Assembly: GCF_012396235.1 (NCBI RefSeq)
Contig: NZ_JAAXPA010000025.1
Span: forward strand, 61,647 to 125,646
DNA from: Rhodococcus opacus
GTDB taxonomy: Bacteria > Actinomycetota > Actinomycetes > Mycobacteriales > Mycobacteriaceae
Length of the DNA stretch: 64,000 nucleotides
Reading direction: 5' to 3'
Within the stretch, counting starts at the first letter, position 1. Every line of letters starts with the position of its first letter. The notes below the pieces were generated by a model that made no database searches, was not told where the DNA came from, and worked only from the letters and a program-made list of their open reading frames with translations. Below are positions 1-8,383 of this stretch, piece by piece. The position numbers were made by a program, and so were the translations under genes.

Positions 1-2075
1 AACGCGTCCACCACGGTCACACGTTCGTCGACGAGTACGAGTGGCTGCGCGACAAGGAAGACGCCGAAGTCGTCGCGTACCTCGAGGCCGAGAACGCGTA
101 CACCGAGCAGCAGACCGCGCATCTCGCGCCGCTGCGGGACCAGATCTTCCAGGAGATCAAGTCCCGTACGCAGGAAACCGATATGTCGGTTCCCACCCGC
201 ATGGGCGACTGGTGGTACTACGCCCGCACCATCGAGGGCAAGCAGTACGGCGTCCAGTGCCGGGCACCGATCGACGGCCCCGACGACTGGACCCCGCCGG
301 AACTGGCTCCGGGTGTCGAACTCCCCGGTGAGCAGGTGCTACTCGACGGCAACGCCGAGGCCGAGGGTCACGACTTCTTCTCCATCGGCGCCTTCTCCCT
401 CAGTCACGACGGCACGCTCCTCGCGTACTCGGTCGACGTGGTCGGCGACGAGCGGTACACGCTGCGCTTCAAGAACCTCGTGACCGGCGAACTGCTGCCC
501 GACGAAATCCCCGAGACCGCGCCCGGCGCCACCTGGGCCATCGACCACAGTCACGTCTTCTATCTCACCGTCGACGACTCCTGGCGTCCCGACACGGTGT
601 GGCGGCACAAGCTCGGCACCGACCGTGCGCAGGACGTCACCGTGTTCCACGAGCCGGACGAGCGGTTCTGGGTGTCGGTCGGGTCCACCCGGAGCGAGAA
701 GTACCTCATGATCTGGGTGGGGTCGAAGATCACCAGCGAAGGCTGGGTGCTCGAATCGGAGAACCCCGAGGGCGAGTTCCGGGTGGTGCTGCCGCGACGC
801 GAGGGCGTCGAGTACGGCGTCGAGCACGCGGTCGTCGCGGGGGAAGACCGCTTCCTGATCATGCACAACGACGTCGTCGACGGTGAGAAGGCCGAGAACT
901 TCGTGCTCGCCGACGCGCCGGTGTCCGACCCGACGTCGCAGACCATCCTCATTCCGCACCGCTCCGACGTGCGGTTGGAGGAGGTCGACGCGTTCGCCGA
1001 CCACCTCGTGCTCGGTTACCGCCGCGAAGCGTTGACCCGGCTGGCTATCTGGCCGCTCGGTGAGGACGGCTACGGCGAGTTCACGGAGATCGAATTCGAC
1101 GAGGAACTCTTCAGCGTCGGGCTCGGCGCCAACCCGGAATGGCGGCAGCCGACACTGCGGATGGCGTTCACGTCGTTCATCACGCCCGGCCAGGTCTACG
1201 ACTACGTGCTGTCGACGGGTGAACTCGCCCTGCGCAAGTCGCAACCCGTGCTCGGCGAATTCGATGCCGGAAACTACGAGCAGCAACGCGACTGGGCCGT
1301 CGCCGAGGACGGGACGCGCATCCCGCTCTCGATCGTCCGGCGCAAGACGAACGGCGTCGACGACCCCGCCCCGACCCTCCTCTACGGGTACGGATCGTAC
1401 GAGGCCAGCATGGATCCCGCGTTCTCCGTCGCGCGGCTGTCCCTGCTCGACCGCGGAGTGGTGTTCGTGGTCGCGCACGTGCGTGGCGGCGGCGAGATGG
1501 GCCGGCACTGGTACGAGACCGGCAAGACGCTCACGAAGAAGAACACCTTCACCGACTTCGTCTCGAGCGCACAGCATTTGATCGACACCGGACGCACCAC
1601 GCCGCAGCAGATGATCGCCGACGGCGGCAGCGCAGGCGGCCTGCTGATGGGTGCGGTGGCCAACCTGGCACCCGAACTGTTCGCCGGAATCCTCGCCAAC
1701 GTGCCCTTCGTGGACCCGCTGACGTCGATCCTCGACCCCTCACTGCCGCTGACCGTCATCGAATGGGACGAGTGGGGCAACCCGCTCGAGAACCCCGAGG
1801 TCTACGAATACATGCGCTCGTACAGCCCGTACGAGAACGTCGAGGCCAAGGACTACCCGGCGATCCTCGCGATCACCAGCATCAACGACACCAGGGTGCT
1901 CTACGTCGAACCGGCGAAGTGGGTCGCCAAACTGCGCGCCACCAAGACCGGCGACTCGCCGCTCCTCCTCAAGACGGAGATGAGCGCCGGGCACGGCGGT
2001 GTCAGCGGACGCTACGAGAAGTGGAAAGAAGTAGCGTTCGAATTCGCCTGGGTGCTCGACACGATCGGCGAGTAG
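1..2075 (+). CDS. ptrB: Oligopeptidase B (S9A prolyl-oligopeptidase family), 5' end missing
   Basis: Serine peptidase that cleaves short peptides after basic residues, probably in the cytoplasm. The open frame runs from base 3 with 690 visible residues; the family is about 700-720 long, so only some 20-30 N-terminal residues lie outside the window. The first visible residues (RVHHGHTFVDEYEWLRDK) are the typical start of the beta-propeller domain. The hydrolase domain carries the nucleophile motif GGSAGG (Ser near visible residue 542), the acid in NDTRVLYVEP (near 629) and the base in SAGHGG (near 664). An internal ATG at 183 is not the start because family-like sequence continues upstream of it. 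Confidence 0.93.
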   Translation, partial: RVHHGHTFVDEYEWLRDKEDAEVVAYLEAENAYTEQQTAHLAPLRDQIFQEIKSRTQETDMSVPTRMGDWWYYARTIEGKQYGVQCRAPIDGPDDWTPPELAPGVELPGEQVLLDGNAEAEGHDFFSIGAFSLSHDGTLLAYSVDVVGDERYTLRFKNLVTGELLPDEIPETAPGATWAIDHSHVFYLTVDDSWRPDTVWRHKLGTDRAQDVTVFHEPDERFWVSVGSTRSEKYLMIWVGSKITSEGWVLESENPEGEFRVVLPRREGVEYGVEHAVVAGEDRFLIMHNDVVDGEKAENFVLADAPVSDPTSQTILIPHRSDVRLEEVDAFADHLVLGYRREALTRLAIWPLGEDGYGEFTEIEFDEELFSVGLGANPEWRQPTLRMAFTSFITPGQVYDYVLSTGELALRKSQPVLGEFDAGNYEQQRDWAVAEDGTRIPLSIVRRKTNGVDDPAPTLLYGYGSYEASMDPAFSVARLSLLDRGVVFVVAHVRGGGEMGRHWYETGKTLTKKNTFTDFVSSAQHLIDTGRTTPQQMIADGGSAGGLLMGAVANLAPELFAGILANVPFVDPLTSILDPSLPLTVIEWDEWGNPLENPEVYEYMRSYSPYENVEAKDYPAILAITSINDTRVLYVEPAKWVAKLRATKTGDSPLLLKTEMSAGHGGVSGRYEKWKEVAFEFAWVLDTIGE

Positions 2076-2091
2076 GTACGGGCGGCACCCG

Positions 2092-2115
2092 CGCCGAGGA
2101 TGCGATATCTCGGCG
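2092..2115 (+). terminator. Weak hairpin after ptrB
   Basis: CGCCGAG (2092-2098) pairs with CTCGGCG (2109-2115) around a 10-base loop, 17 bases after the ptrB stop codon. There is no U-tract, so it is only a possible terminator. Confidence 0.35.
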
Positions 2116-2135
2116 TGTGAAAAGCATCGGCGGGC

Positions 2136-2172
2136 GAGGCGGAAATCGGAGTGTGAGGGGGCTTTCCGCCTC
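2136..2172 (-). terminator. Hairpin downstream of the small secreted protein gene
   Basis: GAGGCGGAAA (2136-2145) is the exact complement of TTTCCGCCTC (2163-2172). It lies just after the stop codon of the minus-strand gene ending at 2180 and could terminate both convergent transcripts. Confidence 0.45.
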
Positions 2173-2179
2173 TCACGGC

Positions 2180-2359
2180 TCAGATGCAGAAGCTGATGCT
2201 GGCCGACCCCAGTGGCAAGTTGAGGCAGACGGCGATCGAACCGACTGCCGGGGTCGGTGCGGGAGCGAGCGGTGCGGCGACAGCTGCGGGGGCGGCGAGA
2301 GCGCCGAGTGACAGGGTCATTGCGATTGCGGCGAGTGTGGTGGCAATTCTGCTAGACAT
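2180..2359 (-). CDS. Small secreted protein of unknown function (59 aa)
   Basis: I do not recognise a family. The start chosen is ATG at 2359, preceded by AAGGACC at Shine-Dalgarno distance; the frame stays open upstream but without such a site. Residues 1-29 form a classical signal peptide (MSSRIATTLAAIAMTLSLGALAAPAAVAA) with an AxA cleavage site, leaving a mature peptide of about 30 residues that is proline/alanine-rich and then hydrophobic. It contains two cysteines (VCLNLP and the C-terminal SFCI) that could form one disulfide. Similar short Ala/Pro exported peptides are common in mycolic-acid bacteria. It is probably monocistronic, as the next minus-strand gene upstream starts 160 bases away. 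Confidence 0.6.
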   Translation of the reverse strand: MSSRIATTLAAIAMTLSLGALAAPAAVAAPLAPAPTPAVGSIAVCLNLPLGSASISFCI

Positions 2360-2521
2360 GTGAAGGTCCTTGACTGAGTTACTGCGAGCCGGAGGTGACT
2401 CCTCTCCAATCGTCCACCGATGTGATGCAGGCCACAACCTCTGGCGGAGCTTTTCTCGACCCTCTCCGGTAGTCCCTCCCGTGCCATGTCAATGCTGTTG
2501 CGCCGCAGTGATAGTCGGATG

Positions 2522-3073
2522 TCACTTGTACGAGTCGAGCATCTCCTGCGGTAACGGCTGCTCCATGACGACCCTGGACCCGTCCCAGGAGTAGGTGACG
2601 ACCGCAGGTCCGCCCGACGGGCAGCAATTGGCGTCCTGCTCGCCGAGCCACCTGTACTGCACCGAGACGGAGGCGTCGGTGGATCCGACCACGTCGGTGT
2701 AGGCAAACGATTCGGCTGTCGCGGTGCCCAGATACGTGCCGTCGTGGAAGAACAGCACCTGGGTCGGCGAACTCACCGTTCCCATGGGTGTCTCCGCCGT
2801 GGCCCACAGCAGCGTGGGGCAGTCCTCGCCGGCGGCATCGGACGCGGTTCCGGGTACCCACGGATCGCCACCCGGTGCATTGCCGAGCGTCGCGAACGCG
2901 TCGCTGACCAGTGCGGAATCGAGGTCGAGACACGGCCCGCTGTGTACTTCTGCGGCAGAAGCGGCCTGTGGGACCGGGGAGGCGGCGGATTCTGCCGCGT
3001 TGTCGCTTCCAGTGCACCCAGTGAGTGCGGTCGCAGCCGCAACGGTCAGAAATGCCGCCACGTGAGTCTTCAT
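2522..3073 (-). CDS. LppP/LprE-type lipoprotein
   Basis: Exported lipoprotein, 183 aa, function unknown. ATG at 3073 is preceded by AGGGAGA and opens a lipoprotein signal peptide with lipobox LTGC (acylated Cys20). The mature part has a Ser/Ala linker, then a compact domain with PTQVLFFHDGTYLGTAT, VQYRWLG and DANCCPSGGPAVVTYSWDGS. The pattern of a Cys pair in DANCCP followed by a WDGS strand resembles the LppP/LprE lipoproteins of mycobacteria (established family, called here by pattern only). A Met five codons upstream (3088) lacks a ribosome site. It stands alone, divergent from nothing close. Confidence 0.7.
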   Translation of the reverse strand: MKTHVAAFLTVAAATALTGCTGSDNAAESAASPVPQAASAAEVHSGPCLDLDSALVSDAFATLGNAPGGDPWVPGTASDAAGEDCPTLLWATAETPMGTVSSPTQVLFFHDGTYLGTATAESFAYTDVVGSTDASVSVQYRWLGEQDANCCPSGGPAVVTYSWDGSRVVMEQPLPQEMLDSYK

Positions 3074-3155
3074 GTGTTCTCCCTGCATCGTCCCCGACAG
3101 GAATTACTTCGCCCCACTCACTGTCTCGCGTGGCGCCGCCGGTTCGTTACGGGGG

Positions 3156-3845
3156 TCAGCGCAGCGCGTACCGAATCTGCGGGCGCCCCGCCCGGCCGTA
3201 CTCGGTGTGCCGGGTGAGCACCCCGTCGTCGGCGAGGCGTTCGAGATACCGCCAGGCCGTGACCCGGGAGACACCGATGTCGGCTGCCACCTCGGCCGCC
3301 GTCAGCGGTCCGGCAGCGTCACGGATGCACGCGGAGACGTGGTCGAGTGTCTGAGGTGCAACGCCTTTCGGGGACGCCGCACGCTCGTCGGAGGTGCGCA
3401 GCGCGGACATCGCCCGATCGATGTCGTGCTGACTCAGCGCGTTGCTTCCGGCGGGCAGCGCGTCGCGGAATTCCCGGTACCGCTCGAGTTTGTCGCGGAA
3501 CGCCGCGAACGTGAACGGCTTCAGCAGATACAACGCGATACCGCGCGCCACGGCGGTGCGGACCATCTCGAGGTCGCGGGCCGAGGTCACCGCGATCACG
3601 TCGGGACTCGGTCGCACGCCGCTCAGTGCCGCCGCCACGTCGAGTCCGCTGGCATCCGGCAGGCCGATGTCGAGGAGGACGAGGTCGATGGGGTCGTCGC
3701 TGCCGTTCGCGGCGGCGACCGCGCGCATGGCGCTGCTGCCGTCGTGAACGACGGTGTGGACCGAAAAGCCCGGAATGCGTTCCACGTACGCGCGATGCGC
3801 CTCGGCGATGAGTGGTTCGTCCTCGACGATCATCACGCGGATCAC
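3156..3845 (-). CDS. CitB/DcuR-family response regulator
   Basis: DNA-binding partner of the adjacent sensor kinase, 229 aa. The receiver domain (residues 1-125) shows the acidic pair E8/D9, phospho-acceptor Asp59 (LVLLDIGLPDASG) and the conserved Lys in YLLKPF. The C-terminal domain (about 160-229) is a helix-turn-helix with TAAEVAADIGVSRVTAWRYLERL, typical of regulators of C4-dicarboxylate and citrate uptake. The GTG start at 3845 overlaps the kinase stop codon as GTGA and has GAGGGGG upstream, so translation is coupled. The kinase/regulator pair is divergent from dctA, the likely target. Confidence 0.9.
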   Translation of the reverse strand: MIRVMIVEDEPLIAEAHRAYVERIPGFSVHTVVHDGSSAMRAVAAANGSDDPIDLVLLDIGLPDASGLDVAAALSGVRPSPDVIAVTSARDLEMVRTAVARGIALYLLKPFTFAAFRDKLERYREFRDALPAGSNALSQHDIDRAMSALRTSDERAASPKGVAPQTLDHVSACIRDAAGPLTAAEVAADIGVSRVTAWRYLERLADDGVLTRHTEYGRAGRPQIRYALR

Positions 3846-5434
3846 GGGGCGGCCCCCTCGATCGGGATCTCGACGACGATCATCGATCCGAGCGACGGCT
3901 CCGTGTGGATCGTCCCGCCGTGCCGCGCCACCACCTGGGCCACCAACGCCAGCCCGAGCCCGCGCTGACCCGACTTGGTGGAATAGCCGCGCGTGACCGC
4001 CTTGTCGAGTTCGTCGGCGGGAATACCGGGGCCGCTGTCGGCCACCCGCACCACCATCATCGAATTCTCCTGACGGACGGTCACTTCCACCCACGCATCC
4101 TCTCCCGGGGATTCCGTCGCACCGCGGGCGGCGTCGATCGCGTTGTCCACGAGATTACCCACCAGCGTGACGAGTTCACGCGCACTGAGCGGCGCGACGG
4201 GTCCGAGGGCGGTGTCTTCGGTGACGGTCAGGTCGACTCCCCGTTCGGCGGCCACACCCACCTTGCCGAGCAGCAGTGCGGCCAGGGCGGGTTCGTGCAC
4301 CGCCGTCATCAGGCGGTCGATCAATTCCTGCGACAACCGTAGATCCTCGGTGGCGAACGCGATCGCGTCGTCGTAGCGGCCCAATTCGACCATCGTGATG
4401 ATCGTGTGCAGACGATTCGCCGATTCGTGGGCCTGCGACCGCAGCGATTCCGCGAATCCGCGCACGGAGTCGAGTTCGCCCATGACGCTTTGCAATTCGG
4501 TGCGATCGCGCAGGTTCAGCACCGTCCCGAGACGCCGTCCCTCCCACGTCACGGGCTCCCGGCTGACGAGCAGCACGCGGTCGGGGGTCACGTGCACCTC
4601 GTCCCGGGAATCGTCGTCCTGCGACTGCCGCAACGACTCCGGCAGCGCGGCCACCGGGACGGGCCCCTCCGGGAGATCGAGGAGGCGGCGTGCTTCGTCG
4701 TTCACCACTTCGGCCCTCGCGGTGTCACCGCTGTCGCGGCCGAGCACCACCAGGCCCTCGCCGATCGAGTGCAGGACGGCGTCGTGATGCTCGTACATCT
4801 GCCGCAGCTCGTCCGGTGCCATCCCCAGCGTCTGACGGCGCAGGCGCCGGCTCAGCAGGAACGATCCGGCCGCCGACACCGCCAGACCGATCGCGGCGAC
4901 CGCGAAGATGGTCGGAAGGCTCGCGGCGAACTGGTCGCCGATCTTCTCGCGTGTGACGCCGACGGACACGAGACCCGCGATCCGGTCGCCGTCGTACACC
5001 GGGGCCACGGCCCGGATCGACGGTCCGAGCGAACCGGCATACGTCTCCGTGAACGTCTCCCCGCGGAGGGCGCGGTCGATGTTCCCGGAGAACACACCAC
5101 CGATCAGCTCCGGGTTGGTGTGGGTGAAGCGGATACCGGCGGGCGTCATCACGACGATGAAATCGGTGCCGGTCGCGGCACGGATCTGCTCGGTCTGGGG
5201 CTGGAGAACCGCCGTCGGGTCAGGAGACCGCAATGCCTCGACGGTGCCGTCCGACATCGCGAGCGTGGTGGCGACGGCCGTGACGGCGCGTCGGGTGGTC
5301 TCGTCGCTGTCGCGACGCTGGTCGACGATGGCCAGCGCGGTCCCGGCCCCGATGACCAGCACCAACACGACGAGCTGCAGGAGGAAGAGCTGCCTCGCGA
5401 CGCTCATGGGCCGTCTCGGCGGATGGTGCGGCAA
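3842..5434 (-). CDS. DctB/DcuS/CitA-type sensor histidine kinase
   Basis: Membrane sensor, about 530 aa. A transmembrane helix near residues 15-36 is followed by an extracytoplasmic PAS-like (single Cache) sensor domain, a second helix (IFAVAAIGLAVSAAGSFLL), a PAS segment, the phospho-acceptor region SQAHESANRLHTI and an ATPase domain with NLVDNAIDA, DSGPGIP and GLGLAL. This architecture belongs to C4-dicarboxylate/citrate sensors. I prefer the TTG at 5434 because AGGAGA lies six bases before it; the frame can extend to GTG 5461, and ATG 5407 is another option. Its position divergent from dctA supports dicarboxylate sensing. Confidence 0.88.
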   Translation of the reverse strand: MPHHPPRRPMSVARQLFLLQLVVLVLVIGAGTALAIVDQRRDSDETTRRAVTAVATTLAMSDGTVEALRSPDPTAVLQPQTEQIRAATGTDFIVVMTPAGIRFTHTNPELIGGVFSGNIDRALRGETFTETYAGSLGPSIRAVAPVYDGDRIAGLVSVGVTREKIGDQFAASLPTIFAVAAIGLAVSAAGSFLLSRRLRRQTLGMAPDELRQMYEHHDAVLHSIGEGLVVLGRDSGDTARAEVVNDEARRLLDLPEGPVPVAALPESLRQSQDDDSRDEVHVTPDRVLLVSREPVTWEGRRLGTVLNLRDRTELQSVMGELDSVRGFAESLRSQAHESANRLHTIITMVELGRYDDAIAFATEDLRLSQELIDRLMTAVHEPALAALLLGKVGVAAERGVDLTVTEDTALGPVAPLSARELVTLVGNLVDNAIDAARGATESPGEDAWVEVTVRQENSMMVVRVADSGPGIPADELDKAVTRGYSTKSGQRGLGLALVAQVVARHGGTIHTEPSLGSMIVVEIPIEGAAP

Positions 5435-5475
5435 TGCATTTCTCCTGAACGTAATGAACACAAACTTCTCCAGCC

Positions 5476-5487
5476 AAGCGATCGCTT
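5476..5487. promoter_or_regulatory. 12-bp palindrome between kinase and dctA
   Basis: AAGCGATCGCTT is a perfect palindrome inside the 133-base divergent region. It could be a binding site for the CitB-type regulator, but a single short palindrome is weak support. Confidence 0.3.
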
Positions 5488-5504
5488 AGAAGATTCTTCC
5501 AAGA

Positions 5505-5520
5505 CGTGATCGCGGTCACT
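5505..5520. promoter_or_regulatory. Candidate CRP/GlxR-type site upstream of dctA
   Basis: CGTGATCGCGGTCACT contains GTGA-N6-TCAC (5506-5519), the core of the CRP/GlxR consensus TGTGA-N6-TCACA. It lies 48 bases before the dctA start and could couple dicarboxylate uptake to cAMP signalling. Confidence 0.5.
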
Positions 5521-5567
5521 AACCGGCCTCACCGATCAGCTTGCCACTCGAATTGGAGGACAATCCC

Positions 5568-6953
5568 ATGAGTACTGCGACAGGGAAGACCAAGAAGCGC
5601 GACCGGACACACTGGTTGTACATGGGGGTCATCGTCGCCGTCGTCGCGGGCGTCCTCGTCGGATGGCTGGCTCCGGGAGTCGGCAAGTCGCTCGGCGTGC
5701 TCGGCACGATGTTCGTCGACCTCATCAAGATGATGATCAGCCCGGTCATCTTCTGCACGATCGTCCTCGGCATCGGATCGGTGAAGGCCGCCGCCAAGGT
5801 CGGCAAGGTCGGCGGACTCGCCCTCACCTACTTCATCGGCATGTCGACGGTCGCGCTCGGCATCGGCCTGCTGGTGGGCAACCTGCTCAACCCGGGCTCC
5901 GGCCTGAACATCAGCGCCGACACCGCGGGAACCGGAGCGGCGCTCGCCGAGAAGGCCCACGGCGCCGGCGGCACCATGGACTTCCTCCAGTCGATCATCC
6001 CCACGTCGCTGATGTCGGCGTTGACCGAGGGAAGCGTGCTGCAGACCCTGTTCGTCGCGCTGCTCGTCGGCTTCGGACTGCAGGCCCTGGGCAAGCAGGG
6101 TGAGCCGATCCTGCGCGCTGTCGGCTCCGTGCAGAAGCTCGTCTTCAAGATCCTGTCGATGATCCTGTGGCTCGCACCGATCGGTGCCTTCGGTGCCATC
6201 GCGAACGTCGTCGGCCAGACCGGTCTCGGCGCCGTCGTCCAGCTCGCCACGCTCATGCTCGGCTTCTACCTGACCTGCCTGATCTTCGTGTTCGGTGTCC
6301 TCGGATCCGTGCTCCGCGTCGTCGCGGGCGTCTCCATCTTCAAGCTGGTCCGGTACCTGGCCCGTGAGTACCTGCTGATCTTCGCCACGTCCTCGTCCGA
6401 GTCCGCACTGCCCCGCCTGATCGCGAAGATGGAACACGTCGGCGTCGAGCGCACCACCGTCGGTGTCGTCGTCCCCACCGGCTACTCGTTCAACCTCGAC
6501 GGCACTGCCATCTACCTGACCATGGCGTCGATCTTCATCGCCGACGCAATGGGCCAGCCGCTGTCCTTCCCCGAGCAGCTGTCGCTGCTGGTGTTCATGA
6601 TCATCGCGTCCAAGGGTGCTGCCGGAGTCAGCGGCGCCGGGCTCGCCACCCTCGCGGGCGGCCTGCAGAGCCACCGTCCCGAACTGCTCGACGGCGTCGG
6701 CCTCATCGTCGGTATCGACCGGTTCATGTCCGAGGCCCGCGCGGTCACGAACTTCTCCGGCAACGCTGTCGCCACCCTGCTCGTCGGTTCCTGGACCAAC
6801 ACGATCGACAACGATCGCGTCCGCACCGTCCTCGACGGCAAGCTCCCGTTCGACGAGTCGACGATGGTCGACGACGGCCACGGCGAGGTCGTCGAAGAGC
6901 AGGTCACCGAGACCCCTGCCGCCGACGAGCCGCGGGTTCTCGTGAAGAGCTGA
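5568..6953 (+). CDS. dctA: C4-dicarboxylate:cation symporter (DctA, DAACS family)
   Basis: Secondary transporter in the cytoplasmic membrane that imports succinate, fumarate or malate with protons or sodium; 461 aa, the usual DctA length. Visible family motifs are the serine-rich stretch ATSSSESALPRLIAKME (re-entrant loop 1), GYSFNLDGTAIYLTMASIFIADA, SKGAAGVSGAG (re-entrant loop 2) and the C-terminal helix with DRFMSEARAVTNFSGNAVA. The start is ATG 5568, placed by TTGGAGGA; the frame extends upstream to a TTG at 5541 that lacks a ribosome site. The C-terminus is acidic. It sits divergent from a dicarboxylate-type two-component system, which is the typical genomic arrangement. Confidence 0.94.
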   Translation: MSTATGKTKKRDRTHWLYMGVIVAVVAGVLVGWLAPGVGKSLGVLGTMFVDLIKMMISPVIFCTIVLGIGSVKAAAKVGKVGGLALTYFIGMSTVALGIGLLVGNLLNPGSGLNISADTAGTGAALAEKAHGAGGTMDFLQSIIPTSLMSALTEGSVLQTLFVALLVGFGLQALGKQGEPILRAVGSVQKLVFKILSMILWLAPIGAFGAIANVVGQTGLGAVVQLATLMLGFYLTCLIFVFGVLGSVLRVVAGVSIFKLVRYLAREYLLIFATSSSESALPRLIAKMEHVGVERTTVGVVVPTGYSFNLDGTAIYLTMASIFIADAMGQPLSFPEQLSLLVFMIIASKGAAGVSGAGLATLAGGLQSHRPELLDGVGLIVGIDRFMSEARAVTNFSGNAVATLLVGSWTNTIDNDRVRTVLDGKLPFDESTMVDDGHGEVVEEQVTETPAADEPRVLVKS

Positions 6954-6968
6954 TGCCCACTCCGAAGT

Positions 6969-7016
6969 AAACCTCTGTGCGCCCGCGCGATTCGAAGCCT
7001 GGGCGCACAGAGGTTT
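6969..7016 (+). terminator. Rho-independent terminator after dctA
   Basis: AAACCTCTGTGCGCCC (6969-6984) pairs perfectly with GGGCGCACAGAGGTTT (7001-7016): a 16-bp stem with a 16-base loop ending in T residues. Confidence 0.8.
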
Positions 7017-7035
7017 GTTGGCTACGTTGGTTCGC

Positions 7036-7530
7036 ATGACGACACCTGTTCAGAACATCGGCATCAACACACTCGGCGGCACGCCGACCTCACTCGGCGA
7101 ATACGACGGTCGCGCCGTCCTCGTGGTGAACGTCGCCTCGAAGTGTGGACTGACCCCGCAGTACAAGGGCCTCGAGAAGCTCGCCACCGACTACGCCGAC
7201 CGCGGACTGACCGTGATCGGCGTCCCGTGCAACCAGTTCATGGGTCAAGAGCCCGGCACCGCCGAAGAGATCGAGACCTTCTGTTCCACCACCTACGGCG
7301 TCACGTTCCCGTTGCTGGAGAAGATCGAGGTGAACGGTGAGAACCGGCACCCGCTCTACGAAGAACTGACCAAGGCCGCCGACGCCGAGGGCACCGCGGG
7401 CGACATCCAGTGGAACTTCGAGAAGTTCCTCGTCGCACCCGACGGCACCGTCGTGAACCGGTTCCGTCCCCGCACCGAACCCGACGCCCCCGAGGTCGTC
7501 GAGGCCATCGAGGCAGCCCTGCCCAAGTAG
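7036..7530 (+). CDS. Glutathione peroxidase-family (thiol) peroxidase
   Basis: Thioredoxin-fold peroxidase that reduces hydroperoxides, 164 aa. The peroxidatic Cys lies in NVASKCGLTPQYKGL (about residue 36), the Gln in PCNQFMGQEPG and the Trp/Asn of the active site in WNFEKFLV. A second Cys (ETFCSTTYG) may resolve the disulfide. In actinobacteria lacking glutathione such enzymes usually draw electrons from thioredoxin or mycothiol-linked systems, so the family name overstates the substrate. The start is ATG 7036, only 20 bases after the dctA terminator, so the gene must have its own short promoter region. No clear Shine-Dalgarno site is visible. Confidence 0.9.
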   Translation: MTTPVQNIGINTLGGTPTSLGEYDGRAVLVVNVASKCGLTPQYKGLEKLATDYADRGLTVIGVPCNQFMGQEPGTAEEIETFCSTTYGVTFPLLEKIEVNGENRHPLYEELTKAADAEGTAGDIQWNFEKFLVAPDGTVVNRFRPRTEPDAPEVVEAIEAALPK

Positions 7531-7542
7531 TAGGCGCTCCGC

Positions 7543-7590
7543 GCTCGTGCGCCTTTTCGGTAGCTCCCACTACCGGAAAGGCGCACGAGC
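7543..7590 (+). terminator. Long hairpin terminator after the peroxidase gene
   Basis: GCTCGTGCGCCTTTTCGGTAG pairs with CTACCGGAAAGGCGCACGAGC across 7543-7590 with a short loop (one wobble/mismatch region) and is followed by TTT. Confidence 0.75.
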
Positions 7591-7628
7591 TTTGCTCGCT
7601 GTTCACGTTCACCTGTCACGCTGGGGTC

Positions 7629-8333
7629 ATGACCGGACAGCTGATCGTGTCGGTGTCAGGAATCAAGGACGAGACGCGCGACTTCGCGGCCGCGTTCGCC
7701 GAGGAGATGGATGCGCGCGGCGTACCGCTGTCGCTGCTCGTCGCCCCGCGCCTGAAAGACAAGTATCGACTGGTTAACGACCCCGCGACGCAGGACTGGG
7801 TCCGCGCGCGCCGATCCCGCGGCGACGCCGTCGTCCTGCACGGATACGACCAGGCCGCGACCAAGCGTCGCCGGGCCGAGTTCGCCTCGCTTCCCGAGCA
7901 CGAGGCGCGGTTGCGGCTGCTCGCGGCGGACCGGGTGATGGAGCAGACCGGATTGCGCACCAGATTGTTCGCTCCTCCCCGCTGGCTGGCGTCGCAGGGT
8001 GCCGTCGCGGCTCTGCCGTCCGCCGGCTTCCGGCTGCTGGCCGTGATGACCGCCGTCCACGACCTCGAACGCGAGACGTCGGTGCGGTCGCGGGTGCTGG
8101 GGATCGGTGAGGGTTTCCGTGCCGAACCGTGGTGGTGCCGGGCGCTCGTCCTCGGCTCCGGACGGACCGCCAGGCGTGGGGGCGTGGTGCGCCTCGCCGT
8201 CACCGCGAAGCAGTTGGGCACGTCGGGACCTCGGCAGGCGATGCTCGACGCCGTCGACCTCGCGCTCTACCACCACGCGCGGCCGCAGGTGTACCGCTGG
8301 GAGCCGCGGATCCCGCAGATCGGTGCCGCCTGA
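7629..8333 (+). CDS. DUF2334-like polysaccharide-deacetylase-fold protein
   Basis: Protein of 234 aa resembling the DUF2334 branch of the NodB/polysaccharide-deacetylase superfamily. Visible elements are the N-terminal strand QLIVSVSGIKDETRDFAA, PLSLLVAPRLKDKY, the histidine motif DAVVLHGYDQ and the APPRWLASQGAVAAL segment that follows it in the family. The first strand has SGIKDET where active deacetylases have a catalytic DD/DH pair, so metal binding and activity are uncertain. The start is ATG 7629, just after the peroxidase terminator. A palindromic repeat begins at its stop codon. Confidence 0.7.
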   Translation: MTGQLIVSVSGIKDETRDFAAAFAEEMDARGVPLSLLVAPRLKDKYRLVNDPATQDWVRARRSRGDAVVLHGYDQAATKRRRAEFASLPEHEARLRLLAADRVMEQTGLRTRLFAPPRWLASQGAVAALPSAGFRLLAVMTAVHDLERETSVRSRVLGIGEGFRAEPWWCRALVLGSGRTARRGGVVRLAVTAKQLGTSGPRQAMLDAVDLALYHHARPQVYRWEPRIPQIGAA

Positions 8334-8379
8334 CCCGTGAGTACTTGTTAACCGCGGGCGGTTGACAAGTACTCACGGG
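8334..8379. repeat. Dispersed palindromic repeat, copy 1
   Basis: A 22-bp arm starting CCCGTGAGTACTTGTTAACC (8334-8355), a 2-base centre and a second 22-bp arm (8358-8379) that is complementary except for one G-T pair. It fills the gap between two convergent genes and could terminate both. Copies 2 (36658-36701) and 3 (37820-37863) share the outer arm CCGTGAGTACTT. Confidence 0.85.
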
Positions 8380-8383
8380 GCCG

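Noticed and set aside
339..1577. A 412-codon frame antisense to ptrB
   Set aside because: Shadow of the ptrB coding frame; no start signal or family.
5476..5487. AAGCGATCGCTT as the response-regulator operator
   Set aside because: Only one copy and GCGATCGC-type palindromes occur by chance in GC-rich DNA; kept as low-confidence only.
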